Source of the DNA: Burkholderia glumae LMG 2196 = ATCC 33617
GTDB lineage: Bacteria > Pseudomonadota > Gammaproteobacteria > Burkholderiales > Burkholderiaceae
Length of the DNA: 64,000 nucleotides
Direction of reading: 5' to 3'
Assembly (NCBI RefSeq): GCF_000960995.1
Contig: NZ_CP009435.1
Location: forward strand, 1,860,001-1,924,000
The notes under the pieces were generated by a model that was given only the letters and a program-made list of their open reading frames with translations, had not been told where the DNA came from and did no database searches. Below are positions 7,778-15,909 of this stretch, in pieces. A program made the position numbers and the translations under genes. Within the stretch, counting starts at the first letter, position 1. Each line of letters opens with the position of its first letter.

Positions 7778-8195
7778 GGCGCGAACGGCACGGAATGAAT
7801 CGATCAACCGCCAGTATCCCGTATTTGATGCGATACCCACAGGCACGAGGCAAAACCGGGGCGCAATCCGACGCAATCGCCGGGCAACGGCGGCAGCGCC
7901 GCGCGGGATTTGTAATCAATCATTACCTGTCCCATCGCGGCTTCGGGAATAGCTATCGGAAAAGCTGACCGATTCGCTGGATCGATTGCAAGCCCGCGGT
8001 CCGGCCGGCGGCCCTGGCGAGCCGTTCCACGCCGTGAAAGGCCGCGCCGGGCGCGCCTCGGGGGGGCGCGGCAATTGCAATTTGCAACAAATGCGGATGG
8101 TTCGCGGGAAGGGATTTCGCTACATTGAACTCATACAGCAAGGCATCCGTCGCTGTCCACGTGGCCGGCCACGCAGTGCCGCCAGGAGAACCGAA
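7778..8195. other. 418-bp divergent intergenic region
   Basis: Separates the minus-strand DUF2520 gene from the plus-strand Tyr/Pro-rich secreted protein. It must hold both promoters. The AT-richer part around 7900-7950 (TGTAATCAATCATTACC) is the likeliest promoter area, but no convincing -35/-10 pair was identified. Confidence 0.4.
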
Positions 8196-8498
8196 GTGAA
8201 AAAACTCATTCCGCTCATTGCTGCTGCCGCGCTCGGCCTCGGGGTCGCGAGCGCCGCCCAGGCCCATGTTTCGATCGGTGTCGGCATCGGCCTGCCGCTC
8301 GCACCGGCCTACCCGGTCTACGCCGCGCCGCCGCCCGTCGTCTACGCGCCGCCGCCGCCGCCCCCGCCGCCGGTTGTCTATGCGCCGGCGCCCGTCTACT
8401 ACGGGCCGCCGCCCGTCGTCGTCGGCGGCTACTACGGCCGCCCGTATTGGCACCATCACGGCTATTACGGCCGCGGCTACTACGGCCGCCCCTGGTAA
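8196..8498 (+). CDS. Small secreted Pro/Tyr/Gly-rich protein
   Basis: The GTG at 8196 lies behind AGGAGA (8184-8189) and opens a 100-residue protein. It has a clear signal peptide (KKLIPLIAAAALGLGVASA, cleavage after AQA). The mature part is low-complexity: a proline/valine/tyrosine section of repeated PPPVVYAP units, then PVYYGPPPVVVGGYYGRPYW and a Gly/Tyr/His tail with three GYYGR-like repeats. Such proteins are common small periplasmic or surface proteins in Burkholderia; the function is unknown. An upstream in-frame extension was rejected because the signal peptide and ribosome-binding site define the start. A strong hairpin terminator follows. Confidence 0.8.
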   Translation: MKKLIPLIAAAALGLGVASAAQAHVSIGVGIGLPLAPAYPVYAAPPPVVYAPPPPPPPPVVYAPAPVYYGPPPVVVGGYYGRPYWHHHGYYGRGYYGRPW

Positions 8499-8524
8499 TC
8501 ACCGGCACGCGGACACGCGCCGTC

Positions 8525-8564
8525 GCGGCGCGACAAGGGAAACCGTGTCGCGCCGCTGGTTTTT
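8525..8564 (+). terminator. Intrinsic terminator after the Pro/Tyr-rich protein gene
   Basis: An 11-bp perfect stem (GCGGCGCGACA, 8525-8535, with TGTCGCGCCGC, 8546-8556) and a 10-nt loop are followed by TGGTTTTT. It lies 27 bp downstream of the stop codon. Confidence 0.8.
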
Positions 8565-8737
8565 GGGCTGGGATAGCGGCGGCCGGGGCGGCGACAGAGG
8601 ACTAGAAAGCGCGCCGCCGCGGCGCCCCGAAGCGGTAGCCGCGTGACACCCCGTGCACCGCGAACACGCGGCTCAGCCCCGCCGACCGGCGAAGATGAAC
8701 CGGCCCGCCGGCTGCGCGGCACCGGCCCGCATCGCGC

Positions 8738-10309
8738 TCAACCGAGTCCGATCTCTTTCCAGAGCGTATCGACGCGCGCCTTCACGCTGGCTTCCATCTC
8801 GATCGGGCGGCCCCACTCGCGCTGGGTCTCGCCAGGCCATTTGTTGGTGGCGTCGATGCCCATCTTCGAGCCGAGGCCGGCCACCGGCGAGGCGAAATCG
8901 AGGTAGTCGATCGGCGTGTTGTCGACCAGCACGGTGTCGCGCACCGGGTCGACGCGGGTGGTGATCGCCCAGATCACCTCCTTCCAGTCGCGGATGTTCA
9001 CGTCCTCGTCCACCACCACGATGAACTTCGTATACATGAACTGCCGCAGGAAGCTCCAGACGCCGAACATCACGCGCTTCGAGTGACCGGCGTAGCTCTT
9101 TTTCATCTGCACGATCGCCATCCGGTAGCTGCAGCCCTCGGGTGGCAGATAGAAGTCGGTGATCTCGGCGAACTGCTTCTGCAGCAGCGGCACGAACACC
9201 TCGTTGAGCGCGACGCCCAGCACGGCGGGCTCGTCCGGCGGCTTGCCGGTATAGGTCGAGTGGTAGATCGCGTCGCGGCGCATCGTGATGCGCTCGACGG
9301 TGAACACGGGAAACCACTCCTGCTCGTTGTAGTAGCCGGTGTGGTCGCCGTACGGGCCTTCGAGCGCATGTTCGTAGGCAAAGGCGCCGCGCGTGCCGGC
9401 CGGCCGTGGCGGCGCGCCGGCGGGCGCGGGCTCTGGCGTGCCCGTCTGCGGGTAGATGAAGCCCTCGAGCACGATCTCGGCGCGCGCCGGCACCTGCAGC
9501 CCGTCCACGCCCGGTGTCAGGCACTTCGCCAGTTCGGTGCGCGCGCCGCGCAGCAGCCCGGCGAACTGGTATTCGGACAGCGTGTCGGGCACCGGCGCGA
9601 CGGCCCCGAGCGTGGTGGCGGGGTCGGCGCCGAGCACCACGGCCACCGGGTAGGGCTTGCCGGGGTGGGCGAGCGCGAATTCGCGGAAATCGAGCGCGCC
9701 GCCGCGATGCGCGAGCCAGCGCATGATCAGCTTGTTGCGGCCGATCAGTTGCTGACGATAGATGCCCAGGTTCTGCCGCGTCTTGTTCGGGCCGCGCGTG
9801 ACGGTCAGCCCCCAGGTCAGCAGCGGGCCGATGTCGCCGGGCCAGCAGGTCTGGATCGGCAGCTTGTGCAAATCGACGTCGGCGCCTTCCCAGACGAGCT
9901 CCTGGCACGGCGGCGCGGACACCGTCTTCGGCGCCATGTCCCACACCGCCTTGGCGAGCGAGAGCAGCTTGCCGGCGTCGGCCAGGCGCTTCGGCGGATC
10001 GGGCTCCTTCAGCGCCGAGAGCAGGCGGCCGATATCGCGCAGCGAAGTCAGCGCCGCGGCGTCGTCGGCCGCGTCGGCGTCCACGCCCATGCCGAGCGCC
10101 ACGCGCCGCGGCGTGCCGAACAGGTTGCCGAGCACTGGAAACCGATAACCCTGGGGGGCGTCGAACAGCAGGGCCGGGCCGCCGGCGCGCAGCACCCGAT
10201 CGCAAAGCTCGGTCATTTCGAGCACGGGCGACACGGGCTGCGTGACCCGACGAAGCTCGCCGAGACCTTCGAGGCGCTGGGAAAAATCGCGTAAGTCTTT
10301 GTATTTCAT
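8738..10309 (-). CDS. ubiD: 4-hydroxy-3-polyprenylbenzoate decarboxylase UbiD
   Basis: UbiD is a prenylated-FMN-dependent decarboxylase that removes the carboxyl group of 4-hydroxy-3-polyprenylbenzoate in ubiquinone synthesis. The 523-residue product begins MKYKDLRDFSQRLEGLGELR and carries the family blocks NLGIYRQQLIGRNKLIMRW, the EGPYGDHTGYYNE active-site loop, KSYAGHSKRVM, and the C-terminal DATNKWPGE. It is about 25 residues longer than E. coli UbiD, mainly through a Pro/Ala-rich insertion (TPEPAPAGAPPRPAGTRG) in the middle. It is a single gene with intergenic space on both sides. The prFMN synthase UbiX is not in this window. Confidence 0.95.
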   Translation of the reverse strand: MKYKDLRDFSQRLEGLGELRRVTQPVSPVLEMTELCDRVLRAGGPALLFDAPQGYRFPVLGNLFGTPRRVALGMGVDADAADDAAALTSLRDIGRLLSALKEPDPPKRLADAGKLLSLAKAVWDMAPKTVSAPPCQELVWEGADVDLHKLPIQTCWPGDIGPLLTWGLTVTRGPNKTRQNLGIYRQQLIGRNKLIMRWLAHRGGALDFREFALAHPGKPYPVAVVLGADPATTLGAVAPVPDTLSEYQFAGLLRGARTELAKCLTPGVDGLQVPARAEIVLEGFIYPQTGTPEPAPAGAPPRPAGTRGAFAYEHALEGPYGDHTGYYNEQEWFPVFTVERITMRRDAIYHSTYTGKPPDEPAVLGVALNEVFVPLLQKQFAEITDFYLPPEGCSYRMAIVQMKKSYAGHSKRVMFGVWSFLRQFMYTKFIVVVDEDVNIRDWKEVIWAITTRVDPVRDTVLVDNTPIDYLDFASPVAGLGSKMGIDATNKWPGETQREWGRPIEMEASVKARVDTLWKEIGLG

Positions 10310-10511
10310 CGGAGTATTGCCGGCGCTCGAACATCGGGCGCGATGGCGGCGCAGGGCGCCGGAAATCGAGCAACGATTCTACCCGGGGTGGCTCCGGGCA
10401 GCGCGATCCGCGAATTTGGTAGACCCCCCTGAAAGCCAGACGCTGCGCGGCTTTCCGAGCCGCCTGGTAATAAATGATTACTTTTTGTTATGTTTTCTCG
10501 ATTTTATAGTG
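10310..10511. other. ubiD upstream region
   Basis: This stretch holds the ubiD leader and promoter on the minus strand. It becomes AT-rich from about 10465 onward, leading into the plus-strand promoter at 10512. No open frame is supported. Confidence 0.4.
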
Positions 10512-10540
10512 TTGACGATCTATAAAACCCTCCCTAGAAT
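10512..10540 (+). promoter_or_regulatory. Consensus sigma70 promoter (TTGACG-17-TAGAAT)
   Basis: TTGACG at 10512-10517 and TAGAAT at 10535-10540 are separated by exactly 17 bp, inside an AT-rich stretch. A start of transcription near 10547 is predicted. It drives the structured RNA that follows. Confidence 0.75.
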
Positions 10541-10546
10541 CCGCTC

Positions 10547-10679
10547 ACATTGTTTGCCGGACCCCTGGCTGACAACCAGTCTCCGGTCTTCCAGACGCTT
10601 CGCGTCGCCGTTAGCCGTGACCTGTACGGCATGACGGTTGTTGTCGTCCGAGCCAGCGCCTTCGCGACGCTGGTTTTTT
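10547..10679 (+). ncRNA. Candidate structured small RNA or attenuated leader (about 133 nt)
   Basis: Downstream of a consensus promoter, the predicted transcript folds into consecutive hairpins. The first is 10557-10586 (CCGGA/TCCGG outer stem, CTGG/CCAG inner stem). The second is 10594-10606 (GACGC-TTC-GCGTC), and the third is 10614-10630 (GCCGT/ACGGC). Last comes an intrinsic terminator at 10653-10679 (CCAGCG/CGCTGG plus six T). No open frame with a ribosome-binding site is present. It could be a free small RNA, or a leader whose terminator controls the lytic transglycosylase gene 194 nt downstream. I do not recognise it as a known riboswitch class. Confidence 0.6.
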
Positions 10680-10872
10680 GCGTGGGAGCCACCGCGCGTC
10701 AGTCTGCCCGCCGGGCACTGACCTCAAGCCGCCGTGGCCCCGAACGGTACACATACCGTTTCTCCGACGTCGCCGCCCGATCCGGGCGAGCAACGTCCTG
10801 ATTCTGCGGCCACGCGTCCTTCTCGCTACCGAGTCGAGCGAGCCGCACGAGTCATGTTCATGGGAGATCTGA

Positions 10873-11994
10873 ATGAACGCTTGGTTATCGTGGCGTCCCT
10901 CCGAACGGCATGCGCAGTTGCTGCGTGAAGTGCTGCGCCGGGGGACGCGTGTCAGCCACCATCTTTTCAGCGTCGTCGGCGGCCTGGCCGTGGTCGTCGC
11001 GTTCGCGCTCTGGATGTTGCCGAACGCTCGCGGCACGCTGGCCGCAAAGCTGATGCCGGTGCTGTCGGCCGCCGTCAAGGCGGGGCCGGCACGGCTGCTG
11101 TCCGGACACCCGCTGCCCGCGTTCGGTCCCGGCAATGCCGATGAGGACGTCGACGCCGACGGCTCGCCGGTCTCGCCGGTGTCCTATGCCCCGTCCGGCC
11201 CGGCCGCGGGCGACGTCGCCACGGCCGACGACGCGGGCCGCAACGGCCAGTCGCCGGTGACGCTGGCGAAGCTGATCCCGGCCCAGCGCGTCGCGGCCGA
11301 CGCGCGCGATGACCGCGTATTCACGAGCCGCGAGCAGGCGCTCGTCGCCACCTATCTCGCGCGCCGCTACCACGTCGCGCAGGAGCCGGTCGGCCAGCTG
11401 GTGAAGGCCGCGTTCCAGACCGGTCACGACATCGGCCTCGATCCGATGCTGCTGCTGGCGGTGATGGCGATCGAATCGGGCTTCAATCCCTATGCGGAAA
11501 GCGGGGTCGGCGCGCAAGGGCTGATGCAGGTGATGTCGAAGATCCATTCCGACAAGTTCGAATATGCGGGCGGCACCGACGCGGCGCTGCGCCCGGTCGT
11601 CAACATCCAGGTCGGCGCACTGGTGTTGAAGGACTGCATCGCGCGCGGCGGCTCGCTGGCGGGCGGCCTGCGCCTGTACAACGGCGTGACGGGCACCGAC
11701 GACGGCGGCTACAGCGCGAAGGTGCTGGCCGAGCGCGGCCGGCTGCGCGACGTCGCGCGCGGCCGCAACGTGTCGATCTACGCGCCGCAGTTGCCGGCCC
11801 CGGTCACCACCGCGGCCTCGGGCTCGTCGTCCGCGCCGGCCGCTGGCCAGAAGCGCGTGCAGGCGACGCTCGACGGCGCGCACCCGATCGCGATCAAGGC
11901 GAGCGCGCCGGTCGACGCGAAGACCTCGTCGCAGTCCGACGCGAGCGCCGATACGGGCGCCAAGCACGACGGTTCGTCGGAAGTCGGCACCTGA
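10873..11994 (+). CDS. Membrane-anchored lytic transglycosylase (SLT domain)
   Basis: This enzyme cleaves the peptidoglycan MurNAc-GlcNAc bond with formation of 1,6-anhydroMurNAc. The 373-residue product has a cytoplasmic N-terminus, one membrane span (about 32-49), a low-complexity Asp/Gly/Ala linker, and an SLT domain at about 185-300. Catalytic Glu201 is visible in AIESGFNPYAES, followed by GAQGLMQVM and the late motif GGLRLYNG. The C-terminal 70 residues are Ala/Ser-rich and probably unstructured. ATG 10873 is preceded by GGGAGAT. A candidate terminator-ended RNA lies upstream and may regulate it; a strong shared terminator follows. Confidence 0.88.
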   Translation: MNAWLSWRPSERHAQLLREVLRRGTRVSHHLFSVVGGLAVVVAFALWMLPNARGTLAAKLMPVLSAAVKAGPARLLSGHPLPAFGPGNADEDVDADGSPVSPVSYAPSGPAAGDVATADDAGRNGQSPVTLAKLIPAQRVAADARDDRVFTSREQALVATYLARRYHVAQEPVGQLVKAAFQTGHDIGLDPMLLLAVMAIESGFNPYAESGVGAQGLMQVMSKIHSDKFEYAGGTDAALRPVVNIQVGALVLKDCIARGGSLAGGLRLYNGVTGTDDGGYSAKVLAERGRLRDVARGRNVSIYAPQLPAPVTTAASGSSSAPAAGQKRVQATLDGAHPIAIKASAPVDAKTSSQSDASADTGAKHDGSSEVGT

Positions 11995-12035
11995 GCGGCC
12001 GGGCCGTTCCGGCGGCCACGGCAACCAGCAAGGCA

Positions 12036-12065
12036 AACAGGGCACCTTCGGTGCCCTGTTCTCTT
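12036..12065. terminator. Bidirectional intrinsic terminator
   Basis: AACAGGGCACC (12036-12046), loop TTC, and GGTGCCCTGTT (12050-12060) form an 11-bp perfect stem followed by CTCTTT. It lies between the convergent lytic transglycosylase and aminotransferase genes. Confidence 0.85.
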
Positions 12066-12091
12066 TGGCGGCCGCGCGGCCGAATCGGGGC

Positions 12092-13303
12092 TTAGCGCGG
12101 CCCGTGCGGCTCGCGGCCGAACATCGCGCCGAGCCGGGCGACCGCTTCCTCGAGCCGTTCGTGGGCGGTGGCGTAGGACAACCGGATGTACTCGCGCGGC
12201 GCGTGCAGGCCGAAGTCCAGGCCCGGCACCAGCACCACGCCGGCTTCCTGCAGCATCGCGTCGACGAGCCTCGCGCTGTCGCCCGCGGCCGGATGCGCGA
12301 CGCCGCTGCAGCGCGCGTAGACGTAGAACGCGCCGTCGGGCATGACCGGCACCTCGAAGCCGAGCGATTCGAGCGCGGGCACGATGTAGTCGCGGCGGCG
12401 CATGAACTCGAGGCGGCGCGCCTCGTAGACGGCCAGCGTGGCCGGCTCGAAGCAGGCGAGCGCCGCGTGCTGGGCCAGCGCGGACGCGCAGATGAACAGG
12501 TTCTGCGCGAGCTTCTCGAAGGTGCCGACCAGCGCTGGCGGCACCACCAGCCAGCCGAGCCGCCAGCCGGTCATATTGAAGTACTTCGAAAAGCTGTTGA
12601 CCGTGATGACGTTATCGTCGAGCGCCAGCGCGGAGACGGGCGGGCCGTCGTAGCTGAGGCCCTGGTAGATCTCGTCGATGATCGCGAAGCCGCCGCGCGC
12701 GCGTACCGCGGCCAGGATGCGGCCCAATTCGTCGGGCGCGAGCGAGGTGCCGGTGGGATTGGACGGCGAGGCGAGCAGCACGCCGCGCGTGCGTTCGCCC
12801 CAGCGCGCCGACACGTCCGCGGCGCTGAGCTGGAAGCGCGCCTCGGGACCGCTTGGCACCAGCACCGGCCGGCCTTCGGCGGCCGCCACGAAGTGCCGGT
12901 TGCACGGGTAGCACGGATCCGGCATCAGCACCTCGTCGTCGCGGCCGACCAGCGCGAGGCAGGCGAGCAGCAGCGCCGCCGACGCGCCGGCCGTGACGAC
13001 CACGCGCTCGGGCGCGATCGCGAGCCCGTAGGCCCGTGCGTAGTGGGCGGCGATCGCCTCGCGCAGCGGCGTGATGCCGAGCGCGCTCGTGTATTGCGTC
13101 ACGCCGCGCCGCATCGCGGCGGCGGCAGCCTCGACCACCGGCTCGGGGGCCGTGAAATCGGGCTCGCCGATGCTCATGTGGATCACGTCGCGCCCCGCCT
13201 GTTCGAGCAGCGCGGCCTGCTTGACGACTTCCATCACGTAGAACGGCTGGATCGCGTCAATGCGCGAAGCCAGCCGGATCAGCGATTCGGCGGCAGTATT
13301 CAT
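12092..13303 (-). CDS. PLP-dependent class I/II aminotransferase
   Basis: A 403-residue fold-type I aminotransferase with the substrate-side motif MSIGEPDFTAPEP, the cofactor-binding Asp and Tyr in IIDEIYQGLSYDG, and the PLP lysine in SFSKYFNMTGWRLGW. The terminal Arg that binds the substrate carboxylate is in YIRLSYA. Family members transfer amino groups between amino acids and 2-oxo acids such as alanine, aspartate or aromatic amino acids. The exact substrate cannot be read from the sequence. It lies 52 bp downstream of nusB on the same strand and is the likely last gene of the ribBX-ribH-nusB transcript, ending at the shared terminator. Confidence 0.9.
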   Translation of the reverse strand: MNTAAESLIRLASRIDAIQPFYVMEVVKQAALLEQAGRDVIHMSIGEPDFTAPEPVVEAAAAAMRRGVTQYTSALGITPLREAIAAHYARAYGLAIAPERVVVTAGASAALLLACLALVGRDDEVLMPDPCYPCNRHFVAAAEGRPVLVPSGPEARFQLSAADVSARWGERTRGVLLASPSNPTGTSLAPDELGRILAAVRARGGFAIIDEIYQGLSYDGPPVSALALDDNVITVNSFSKYFNMTGWRLGWLVVPPALVGTFEKLAQNLFICASALAQHAALACFEPATLAVYEARRLEFMRRRDYIVPALESLGFEVPVMPDGAFYVYARCSGVAHPAAGDSARLVDAMLQEAGVVLVPGLDFGLHAPREYIRLSYATAHERLEEAVARLGAMFGREPHGPR

Positions 13304-13355
13304 GTCCGGGACCGGAAAGAGATGAGGCGCGGGCGCCGCGCGGCGCCCGCGCGGG

Positions 13356-13793
13356 TCACGCGTTGCGGCGGGCGGCGGCCTCGTCGGGGCGCAGCTTGAG
13401 GGCCAGCTTGTCTGCCACGCCGTTGACGTACTTGTAGCCGTCTGAGCCGCCGAAGGTCTTGGTCAGCTCGACCGCCTCGTTGATCACGACGCGGTACGGC
13501 GTCTCGATCTGGTGCTTCAGCTCGAACGTGGCGATCAGCAGCACCGCGCGTTCGACCGGCGAGAGTTGCTCGAGCGGGCGGTCGAGGCATGGCGTGAGCA
13601 CCGCGGCGAGATCCGCGTGCTCGCGGATCACGCCGTACAGGATCGTCTCCAGCAGTTCACGATCGGCCTTGTCGTAACCCTGCGCGCCGCGCAACTGCGC
13701 GTCGATCTCGCCGGTGGACGCGTTCGACAGCAGCCACTGATACAGGCCTTGCGTCGCCAGTTCGCGCGATTGTCGGCGTGCGCTCTTCTTCAT
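13356..13793 (-). CDS. nusB: Transcription antitermination factor NusB
   Basis: NusB binds boxA RNA together with NusE (S10) in antitermination of rRNA operons. The 145-residue, all-helical product begins MKKSARRQSRELATQGLYQW, with the conserved Arg-rich N-terminus and the family blocks SPVERAVLLIATFEL and PYRVVINEAVELTKTFGG followed by YKYVNGVADKL. Its ATG overlaps the ribH stop (ATGA), indicating translational coupling, the usual ribH-nusB arrangement. Confidence 0.96.
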   Translation of the reverse strand: MKKSARRQSRELATQGLYQWLLSNASTGEIDAQLRGAQGYDKADRELLETILYGVIREHADLAAVLTPCLDRPLEQLSPVERAVLLIATFELKHQIETPYRVVINEAVELTKTFGGSDGYKYVNGVADKLALKLRPDEAAARRNA

Positions 13794-14302
13794 GCGCGTT
13801 CCTCTTCGTCGTCTTCGTCCTCGTCTTCCTCGTCCTCGTTGAGCTGGTCGAGCGTCATCGTGAGGTTGGCCATTTCCACCGCCGTGCGCGCCGCGTCGCG
13901 ACCCTTTTCGGTCATGCGCGCGATGGCCTGCTCGTCGTTCTCGGTGGTCAGCACCGCGTTGGCGACGGGCGTGTTGAAGTCGAGTGCGATGCGCGAGATG
14001 CCGGCACCGCTCTCGTTCGAGACGAGTTCGAAATGATAGGTTTCGCCGCGGATCACGGCGCCGAGCGCGATCAGCGCGTCGAACTGGTTGCTTTCCGCGA
14101 GCTTTTGCAGCGCGAGCGGGATTTCCAGCGCGCCGGGCACCGTCACGAGCAGCACGTCCTCGCCGGCCACGCCGAGGCGTTCGAGTTCCTCGACGCAGGC
14201 GTCCGCGAGGCCGTTGCAGACCGGCTCGTTGAAGCGCGATTGCACGATGCCGATACGCAGGCCTTCGCCTTCGAGATTCGGTTGATATTGTCCGATTTCC
14301 AT
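13790..14302 (-). CDS. ribH: 6,7-dimethyl-8-ribityllumazine synthase (RibH)
   Basis: RibH condenses 3,4-dihydroxy-2-butanone 4-phosphate with 5-amino-6-ribitylaminouracil to form lumazine, the penultimate step of riboflavin synthesis. The 170-residue product starts MEIGQYQPNLEGEGLRIGIV and contains SRFNEPV, VPGALEIPLA, the active-site AVIRGETYHFE with its catalytic His, and the subunit contact region TTENDEQA. It ends in an unusual stretch of about 17 mostly acidic residues (EDEEDEDEDDEEE). It lies in the ribBX-ribH-nusB cluster and is translationally coupled to nusB. Confidence 0.96.
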   Translation of the reverse strand: MEIGQYQPNLEGEGLRIGIVQSRFNEPVCNGLADACVEELERLGVAGEDVLLVTVPGALEIPLALQKLAESNQFDALIALGAVIRGETYHFELVSNESGAGISRIALDFNTPVANAVLTTENDEQAIARMTEKGRDAARTAVEMANLTMTLDQLNEDEEDEDEDDEEERA

Positions 14303-14367
14303 GTTCGTTCCGTGGTTGGATTCAGCGTGAATAAGGAGCGGCAGCCAAAAGGCGAGAGCCGGGCGGG

Positions 14368-15495
14368 TCAGGCCGCGGAGGCCGCGCCGCCCGGCATCGG
14401 CACGAAGCCCGTCGCCTCGAGCCCCCAGCCCGACATGCTGCCGAGCTTGCGCGGGTTCGCGAGGACCTGCATCTTGCCGACGCCGACGTCGCGCAGGATC
14501 TGCGCGCCGATGCCGAACGTCTTGAAGTCGACCGGGCGGCGCTTGAGCACCGCGGCCTTTTCCTCCTCGTCGAACGCGCGGAACACCTCGACGAGATGCT
14601 CCTTCGTGTCGCCGCAGTTCAGCAGCACGATCGCACCGAGATCGCGCTCGGCGATCTCCTTCATGGCCGCGTCGAGCGTCCACGAGTGCGTCGAGCTGCT
14701 GGTTTCGAGCAGGTCGAGCACCGAGAGCGGTTCGTGGACGCGCACCGGCGTTTCGCGGTCGGGCGTGGGCGTGCCGCGCACCAGCGCGATGTGCGGCGAG
14801 CCGGTGGGCTTGTCGCGATAGAGCACGGCCTGGAACGCGCCGTGCGCAGTCTGCATGGTGCGCTCGGCCACGCGCTCGACGATCGATTCGGTGCGGCTGC
14901 GGTAGTGGATCAGGTCGGCGATCGTGCCGATCTTGAGGCCGTGTTCCTGGCTGAACGCGATCAGGTCGGGCAGGCGCGCCATCGAGCCGTCGTCCTTGAT
15001 GACCTCGCAGATCACCGCCGCCGGCGTGAGGCCCGCGAGCGCCGTGAGGTCGCAGCCGGCCTCGGTGTGGCCCGCGCGCACCAGCACGCCGCCCGGCTGC
15101 GCCATGATCGGGAACACGTGGCCGGGCTGGACGATCTCGTCGGCGCGCGCGTCGCGCTTGACGGCCGTGGCGATCGTGTGGGCCCGGTCGGCCGCCGAGA
15201 TGCCGGTGGTCACCCCCTCGGCCGCCTCGATGCTGACCGTGAACGCGGTGCCGTACTGCGTGCCGTTGCGGTAGGTCATGAGCGGCAGGTTCAGCGCCTT
15301 GCAGCGCTCCTGCGTGAGGGTCAGGCAAATCAGGCCGCGGCCGTAGCGCGCCATGAAATTGATCGCTTCCGGCGTGACGAATTCGGCCGCGATGACCAGA
15401 TCGCCTTCGTTTTCGCGATCTTCTTCGTCGACGAGGATCACCATCCGGCCGGCTTTCAGCTCGGCGATGATGTCGGGCGTGGAGGCGAGCGTCAT
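14368..15495 (-). CDS. ribB: 3,4-dihydroxy-2-butanone 4-phosphate synthase with degenerate GTP cyclohydrolase II domain (RibBX)
   Basis: Residues 1-200 form a complete RibB domain that makes dihydroxybutanone phosphate from ribulose 5-phosphate. It has the acidic metal/substrate loop DEEDRENEGDL, ICLTL, GISAADRA, PGHVFPI and RAGHTEAGCDL. Residues 205-375 keep the GTP cyclohydrolase II fold in outline (ALVRGTPTPDRETPVRVHEP; FKTFGIGAQILRDVGVGKM) but lack the zinc site: the CX10CXC cysteines that normally follow RVHSEC are absent. The C-terminal half should be unable to open GTP. Such proteins are known as RibBX. A separate GTP cyclohydrolase II is expected elsewhere in the genome. No FMN riboswitch was seen upstream. 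Confidence 0.92.
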   Translation of the reverse strand: MTLASTPDIIAELKAGRMVILVDEEDRENEGDLVIAAEFVTPEAINFMARYGRGLICLTLTQERCKALNLPLMTYRNGTQYGTAFTVSIEAAEGVTTGISAADRAHTIATAVKRDARADEIVQPGHVFPIMAQPGGVLVRAGHTEAGCDLTALAGLTPAAVICEVIKDDGSMARLPDLIAFSQEHGLKIGTIADLIHYRSRTESIVERVAERTMQTAHGAFQAVLYRDKPTGSPHIALVRGTPTPDRETPVRVHEPLSVLDLLETSSSTHSWTLDAAMKEIAERDLGAIVLLNCGDTKEHLVEVFRAFDEEEKAAVLKRRPVDFKTFGIGAQILRDVGVGKMQVLANPRKLGSMSGWGLEATGFVPMPGGAASAA

Positions 15496-15696
15496 ATCAG
15501 AAAAGGGGGAGACGGGAGAAAAGCGCTATTTTACGTCACGCGCGCGCCGCTGCCTCGGAAATCCGGCGGCGCCGGGCGGCGGCCAAGGCCTCGGAGGGGC
15601 TGGACGGGCTGCGGCGCCGCAGCCGTGCCCGCACCACCCGCTGCCTGTCCGTTGCCCGCCCGGTACCTGCACCTGTCCGATACCGCGAGCCCCGTT

Positions 15697-15909
15697 TCAC
15701 TGCGAGACCGGCCGGCCCGTCCGCGCGTCCCGCGTCGTCCCCGCCTTGGCGTCGGCGCTCTCCGGCGCCTCGCCGTCCTGCATGCCCGCCTTGAAGCCCT
15801 TGATGGCGCCGCCGAGATCCGAGCCGAGGCTGCGCAGCTTCGTGGTTCCGAACACGAGCGAGACGATTGCCAGAACGATCAGCCAGTGCGTGATGCTGAG
15901 GCTACCCAT
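15697..15909 (-). CDS. tatA: TatA-family protein translocase subunit (paralogue)
   Basis: A 70-residue protein with one N-terminal membrane helix (THWLIVLAIVSLVFG) followed by the amphipathic TatA helix (TTKLRSLGSDLGGAIKGFKAG) and a polar tail. The FG hinge and the K-L..LG.DLG pattern are diagnostic of TatA/E, the pore-forming component of twin-arginine export. TatB and TatC are not adjacent, so this is an isolated extra copy. It is divergent from a gene whose product has a twin-arginine signal, 347 bp away, which suggests a dedicated TatA/E for that substrate (inference). Confidence 0.88.
   Translation of the reverse strand: MGSLSITHWLIVLAIVSLVFGTTKLRSLGSDLGGAIKGFKAGMQDGEAPESADAKAGTTRDARTGRPVSQ

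Noticed and set aside
15496..15696. FMN riboswitch upstream of ribBX (and upstream of ribD)
   Set aside because: Searched by eye for the conserved core (AGGGTGAAATTCCC...ACCGGCGGT) on the correct strand; not found.
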